Below are positions 60,051 through 64,000 of a stretch of 64,000 bases of DNA, piece by piece. The first letter of the stretch is position 1. Every line of letters begins with the position of its first letter. The translations under genes were made by a program, and so were the position numbers. The stretch is from an uncultured Flavobacteriaceae bacterium (GTDB taxonomy: Bacteria; Bacteroidota; Bacteroidia; Flavobacteriales; Flavobacteriaceae), in assembly GCA_947500435.1 (NCBI GenBank), contig CANMRV010000002.1, forward strand, positions 310,001-374,000. The letters run 5' to 3'. The notes under the pieces are model-generated. The model was not told the DNA's origin and did no database searches. It saw nothing but the letters and a program-made list of their open reading frames with translations.

Positions 60051-60086
60051 AAAAAACCCTTAAACAAATTTGTTTAAGGATTTTTT
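60051..60086. terminator. Bidirectional terminator between fsa and the thioredoxin-fold lipoprotein gene
   Basis: A 22-bp perfect palindrome CCTTAAACAAATTTGTTTAAGG (written as CCTTAAACAAA / TTTGTTTAAGG, 60058-60079) with A6 before and T6 after. Confidence 0.9.
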
Positions 60087-60106
60087 GTATTTGAAAAATG
60101 GAAAAT

Positions 60107-61507
60107 TTAAAAATTCGCCGCCCACATCGTGGTAAATGCATCAACAATTTTAGCATCCTCAGTAATAATGCATTTGTTCGGAGGGTAGATAACAAGCGCT
60201 CTTGTCAATTCCTCGAAATTAACAGCCTTATATTGATTTGATGGATTTAATTGAGTTTGTTCAATCATACCTTTCCATGTAGTATCATCCGTGTTGTGAT
60301 TAATGCCTACGAAAGTATATTCTTTTTTCGCTGAAGAAAGTTGATTTACTCTTTTATGTATGTCCTTGAAATATCTTTTATTAGCACCTGTCCAGAAGTA
60401 AAATACTACCTTTTTATCTTTGGCGATTTCCTGAAGGGAAATTTTATTTCCATCAAGGTCCGTTACTAGGACATTAGGAATTTTTTTCCGTGGTTGTATG
60501 TTGCGAATACCTTCGTACAAATCGCTAATCTCTTGAATATGTCTGTTGTTTGCTGACCTTAAGTGGAAGTCTTGTATGAAAATTTCGTTGTTTTTTTCGG
60601 TGTCTTGGGCCATCAATAGATAATCAAAAGCAACGTTTCTAAACAGGTTGTCTTTGAGTTCTGATTCTTCCACTAAACTGTCAATCAAGGTTAATTTATG
60701 ACGGTTGAAGTGGAGATGATTTGTTATTTTTTCATTTTCGACACCACACTTTTCTGAACATCCCATATAAGAAAGATTGTTCAAATGAGATTTCATGAAA
60801 TCGTAGTATGGCTTGAAATAATTGAGGTCTCTACTATTAAAGCTTATATTGTTTCTGTATGCATAGAATCCTTCCGGTAAGGCGTGAAGCGTTTTCTTCC
60901 CCGTTTTTTTACGATGCTCGAAAGGATATTTTTCTTTGTAGTTGTAGAAGGTGTAGTTAATGCTTACTTCTGCAATTTTCTTTTCTGCCTGAGAAAGTCC
61001 TGCCTCTGAAATTAGCTGATCTAGGCTTTTAAGTTTCTCAGATCGTAATTCTTCGATGCGCTTGTTAAACTCTTCCGGCTCCATCTTGAAGTAAGTGGAA
61101 AGTATGAGTTTTTCTTCTTCTTCGTTAGCTAAAAAGAGGTCTAAAAGAAAGTTATTAATTTCTGCACCTTCTCCTGAAAAAACCAAAGATTCATCAAAAT
61201 CAATGGTGTTCAATCGAATTTGAATGCTATCTCCTTTTTCAAAAAAGACATACTGCAATTCTCTTTTTAGTCCCTGACCATGTTCAAAATGATGCAACCC
61301 TTCCTCTATAGAAGGAAGTTTAAAAGCGAAGCGATTGTTTTCATTCAATTTTGCAGAATCAAGTATAACATTACCCCTGTAAAGAAAGACCTGATTACTG
61401 GTTGGATTCACGATTTCCCCGGCAAAAAAAACGTTGGGGGACTTTTTTTTCTCTTGACTGCAACCTGCTAAAACTAGAATAAAGAGATATAGTAAATGTT
61501 TTTGCAT
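60107..61507 (-). CDS. Thioredoxin-fold lipoprotein lacking the CxxC motif
   Basis: 466 residues with a lipoprotein signal (MQKHLLYLFILVLAGC). The N-terminal domain resembles DUF4369 (FFAGEIVNPTSNQVFLYRGN), followed by a helical region; from about 330 a TlpA/AhpC-like thioredoxin fold begins (IPNVLVTDLDGNKISLQEIA, VVFYFWTGANKRYFKDIHKR, YTFVGINHNTDDTTWKGMIE). The usual WCxxC is replaced by WTGANK, so it cannot do thiol exchange at that position. A CSEKC pair in the middle helical part is the only other Cys pair. A binding or scaffolding role is inferred. Confidence 0.85.
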   Translation of the reverse strand: MQKHLLYLFILVLAGCSQEKKKSPNVFFAGEIVNPTSNQVFLYRGNVILDSAKLNENNRFAFKLPSIEEGLHHFEHGQGLKRELQYVFFEKGDSIQIRLNTIDFDESLVFSGEGAEINNFLLDLFLANEEEEKLILSTYFKMEPEEFNKRIEELRSEKLKSLDQLISEAGLSQAEKKIAEVSINYTFYNYKEKYPFEHRKKTGKKTLHALPEGFYAYRNNISFNSRDLNYFKPYYDFMKSHLNNLSYMGCSEKCGVENEKITNHLHFNRHKLTLIDSLVEESELKDNLFRNVAFDYLLMAQDTEKNNEIFIQDFHLRSANNRHIQEISDLYEGIRNIQPRKKIPNVLVTDLDGNKISLQEIAKDKKVVFYFWTGANKRYFKDIHKRVNQLSSAKKEYTFVGINHNTDDTTWKGMIEQTQLNPSNQYKAVNFEELTRALVIYPPNKCIITEDAKIVDAFTTMWAANF

Positions 61508-61631
61508 AAAAGAATATCTACCTAGTAACGAACAAAACTAATAAACCCGTACTTGCCTTGCTGTTAATAGCACGTTAAAAAAGCCTAGGGTTTCGTTAAG
61601 GTCTTCGATGAAATGCACCTTCTTAAGTTTA

Positions 61632-61663
61632 TTGGCATAAGGGCAAGAATTTATCTATTTTTG
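61632..61663 (+). promoter_or_regulatory. Promoter of the ABC-F gene
   Basis: TTG (61632-61634) and TATTTTTG (61656-61663) with 21 bases between, a good fit to the Bacteroidetes -33/-7 pattern, 25 bp before the ATG. Confidence 0.55.
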
Positions 61664-61688
61664 CACGAAATTTTAAAGCAATATTTCT

Positions 61689-63317
61689 ATGTTATCTGTT
61701 TCAAATCTATCTGTTCAATTTGGCAAAAGAGTCTTGTTTGATGAGGTCAATGTCGCCTTTACCCAAGGGAATTGTTATGGTGTTATCGGAGCAAATGGAG
61801 CCGGAAAATCTACTTTTTTGAAAATCCTTGCTGGAAAACAAGATCCTACCTCTGGGCATGTTCATTTAGAACCAGGAAAGCGCATGTCAATCTTGGAGCA
61901 AGAACACAATGCTTACGACGATACTCCGGTTTTGGAAACAGTTGTAATGGGAAATAAGCCGCTTTATTCGCTAAAAACGGAAATTGACGCACTCTATGCG
62001 GATTATAACGACGAGAATGCAGATAAGATAGGAGAATTGCAAGTGCAATTTGAAGAAATGGATGGTTGGAATGCCGATAGCGCCGCCGCCGCATTATTAT
62101 CAAACTTAGGTATTCCCGAAGATTTGCATTTCACTACCATGGCAGAAATGGATTCTAAACTAAAAGTTAGAGTGCTTTTGGCTCAAGCTTTATTTGGAAA
62201 TCCTGATGTTTTGATTATGGATGAGCCAACCAATGATTTGGATTACGAAACGATAAATTGGCTGGAGAACTTTTTAGCTAACTATGATAATACGGTAATA
62301 GTCGTTTCTCACGATCGTCACTTTTTAGATGCAGTTTGTACCCATATTTCCGATATTGATTTTGGTAAAATGAACCATTATTCAGGTAACTACACCTTCT
62401 GGTATGAAAGTAGTCAGTTAGCGGCAAGACAAAGGGCGCAACAGAATAAAAAATCGGAAGAGAAGGCGAAAGAACTTCAAGAGTTTATTGCGCGTTTCAG
62501 TGCAAATGTTGCAAAAAGTAAACAAGCAACATCTCGTAAGAAAATGTTATCCAAGCTTAAGATAGAAGATATAAAACCTTCAAGCCGTAGATACCCGGCT
62601 ATTATTTTTGAAAGAGAACGTGAAGCAGGGGACCAGATTTTAAACATAGATAATCTATCCGCATCCTCAGAAGACGGAGACCTATTGTTCAAAAAAGTCA
62701 ATATTAACTTAGCAAAAGGTGATAAGGTTGCTATCATCTCTAGGGATTCAAGAGCTACATCTGCTTTTTACGAAATTATCAATGGGAATAAGAAAGCAGA
62801 TACAGGCGATTTTAAATGGGGAGTTACTACAAATCAATCCTACTTACCAGCGGATAATTCTGATTTTTTCACCCAAAATATCACCCTGGTAGATTGGTTG
62901 AGACAATGGGCAAAAACGGAAGAAGAGCGCGAGGAAGTCTATATTCGAGGGTTTTTAGGTAAAATGTTATTCAGCGGGGAGGAAGCACTAAAAAAGTGTA
63001 CTGTACTTTCAGGAGGTGAAAAAATTCGTTGTATGCTGAGTAGAATGATGATGTTAAGGGCCAATGTAGTGATGCTTGATGAACCAACTAATCACTTAGA
63101 CTTGGAAAGTATTACCGCATTTAACAACTCTTTGAAGAATTTTAAAGGCACGGTTCTGTTTACCACACATGACCATGAGTTTGCCCAAACTGTTGCCGAT
63201 AGAATCATAGAATTAACCCCTAAAGGCAATATTGACCGGTATTTAACGTTCGATGAATACATGTCCGACCAAACAATTAAAGAACAACGTATGAAGATGT
63301 ACGCGGTCACCGCGTAG
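61689..63317 (+). CDS. ABC-F family ATPase with one degenerate ATP site
   Basis: 542 residues, two ABC domains joined by a basic linker. Domain 1 has Walker A GANGAGKSTFLKIL and Walker B VLIMDEPTNDLD, but its signature motif is degenerate (MAEMDSKLKVR). Domain 2 has a strong signature LSGGEKIRCMLSRM and Walker B VVMLDEPTNHLD, but its Walker A is degenerate (ISRDSRATSAF). So only the composite site of Walker A1 with signature 2 looks able to bind and hydrolyse ATP. It belongs to the YbiT/EttA-like ABC-F group that acts on ribosomes. It has its own promoter. Confidence 0.92.
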   Translation: MLSVSNLSVQFGKRVLFDEVNVAFTQGNCYGVIGANGAGKSTFLKILAGKQDPTSGHVHLEPGKRMSILEQEHNAYDDTPVLETVVMGNKPLYSLKTEIDALYADYNDENADKIGELQVQFEEMDGWNADSAAAALLSNLGIPEDLHFTTMAEMDSKLKVRVLLAQALFGNPDVLIMDEPTNDLDYETINWLENFLANYDNTVIVVSHDRHFLDAVCTHISDIDFGKMNHYSGNYTFWYESSQLAARQRAQQNKKSEEKAKELQEFIARFSANVAKSKQATSRKKMLSKLKIEDIKPSSRRYPAIIFEREREAGDQILNIDNLSASSEDGDLLFKKVNINLAKGDKVAIISRDSRATSAFYEIINGNKKADTGDFKWGVTTNQSYLPADNSDFFTQNITLVDWLRQWAKTEEEREEVYIRGFLGKMLFSGEEALKKCTVLSGGEKIRCMLSRMMMLRANVVMLDEPTNHLDLESITAFNNSLKNFKGTVLFTTHDHEFAQTVADRIIELTPKGNIDRYLTFDEYMSDQTIKEQRMKMYAVTA

Positions 63318-63366
63318 TTTTCAAAGTGCCCCAAACGCTTACGTACTAACTTTAAAATTCGAACGG

Positions 63367-64000
63367 ATGAAAACCTACACTACTTTTTGTGCCTTTTTGG
63401 CATTGGTCATTTTTAGCTGCTCTAAATCAGATAATGGCTCCGGAGACGGAGATAAAGGTGGAGATACAAGTGTCGACGCTGATTATGTTACACTTTTAAG
63501 TAAAGATGGCTTCCTAAGACCGCAACTGCTCAATGCAAATGCCGAAGTTATTACCCTAAATCCGGCAGAAAGTGCCTTATCCGAAAAAACGATTCCTGAC
63601 CACAGTTATGTAGATGAGTTCTATTTTTTGCAATATCATAAAGATGGTAATTGCGGCGGACAGGTGACGAAGCATAATTTTAAAAGCGATACCACGACTG
63701 ATATACCTGTTTTTACAGATGTCAACGACTGTGATTTAACGGCTACTGCTATTGCTAAATCGGGTAATTCTCTTTTCATTTCCTATATAATAACAAGTGC
63801 TGTCCCAGTTTCATATTTGGTGCGTATTATAGATTTGAACTCTTCTGAATTTAGTTCGGTGGATGTTACCTTGGATAAGAAACCAATTGATTTGGCTGTT
63901 GCCAACAATCGCTTGTTTATATTAACTCTTGATGAGATGATTACAGACGAAAATAGTTTGTCAGTTCTGGATATATCAAACAATACGTTAATTCATGAGA
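63367..64000 (+). CDS. Lipoprotein of unknown function, 3' end outside window
   Basis: Starts at the ATG at 63367 with a lipoprotein signal (MKTYTTFCAFLALVIFSC) followed by a Gly/Asp-rich linker, and stays open to the window end (211 codons). The visible part is beta-rich with repeats such as YVDEFYFLQYHKDGNCGGQV and LVRIIDLNSSEFSSVDVTLD, hinting at a beta-propeller-like structure. I cannot name the family. It follows the ABC-F gene by 49 bp. Confidence 0.75.
   Translation, partial: MKTYTTFCAFLALVIFSCSKSDNGSGDGDKGGDTSVDADYVTLLSKDGFLRPQLLNANAEVITLNPAESALSEKTIPDHSYVDEFYFLQYHKDGNCGGQVTKHNFKSDTTTDIPVFTDVNDCDLTATAIAKSGNSLFISYIITSAVPVSYLVRIIDLNSSEFSSVDVTLDKKPIDLAVANNRLFILTLDEMITDENSLSVLDISNNTLIHE

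Noticed and set aside
1..64000. tRNA, rRNA, insertion sequences, prophage and CRISPR
   Set aside because: All intergenic stretches were read; none showed cloverleaf, transposase, attachment-site or repeat-spacer patterns. The only structured RNA gene seen is the SRP RNA.

Overview
The window is a stretch of chromosome from a member of the Bacteroidetes, almost certainly a marine Flavobacteriaceae species (Maribacter/Zobellia/Arenibacter-like, though the genus is only a guess). The evidence is AT-rich DNA, -7 boxes of the TAnnTTTG type, almost no Shine-Dalgarno sequences, many lipoproteins with an S/A-C lipobox, a PorP/SprF type IX secretion protein, a bacillithiol-linked YtxJ protein, and the gene order bamD-rpoZ-coaBC-DUF4835-recN. 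No phage, insertion sequence, CRISPR array, tRNA or rRNA gene was seen. Most of the window is ordinary housekeeping DNA.

Layout. 1-3075: tricorn-type protease cut by the window edge. 3118-6739: two amidohydrolase lipoproteins and a CDP-alcohol phosphatidyltransferase on the minus strand. 6874-13225: MFS transporter, YdeI-like protein, a large ThuA/sugar-dehydrogenase/cytochrome c lipoprotein, an M23 peptidase and a small conserved protein, then a frameshifted small membrane-protein gene. 13536-16470: NIPSNAP protein, GNAT and a 5'-nucleotidase split over two genes. 16551-28929: a plus-strand core run (dapA, bamD, rpoZ, coaBC, porD-like, recN, fabI, glycosyltransferase, YbbR, coaE, RprX/RprY two-component pair). 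28969-36840: a tight minus-strand run (gntK, miaA, voltage-gated channel, exonuclease-GIY-YIG fusion, YggS, NTF2-like, DUF1015, 3-hydroxybutyryl-CoA dehydrogenase, Gfo/Idh). 37061-50159: pcm, smpB, a PorP/SprF fusion, TetR, clpB, ytxJ, fahA and glyA. 55163-64000: beta-helix lipoprotein, thioesterase, glutaminyl cyclase, SRP RNA, SDR, transaldolase, thioredoxin-fold lipoprotein, an ABC-F ATPase and a truncated lipoprotein.

The most unusual part is 50184-54994. On the minus strand it holds, in order of transcription, a LytTR regulator with a degenerate receiver domain, a 60-residue secreted peptide carrying two copies of an ACDDCWG motif with its own terminator, a lipobox-bearing TPR sensor histidine kinase, a NarL-type response regulator and an unknown 218-residue protein. 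The first and last of these genes share a previously unremarked promoter element, AAAACC-N13-GGTTTTC, whose inner half-site lies exactly 28 bp from the -7 box in both. I read this as a candidate peptide-sensing regulon; the function is inference. Two families of short palindromic intergenic repeats, each with two copies in the window, were also found.
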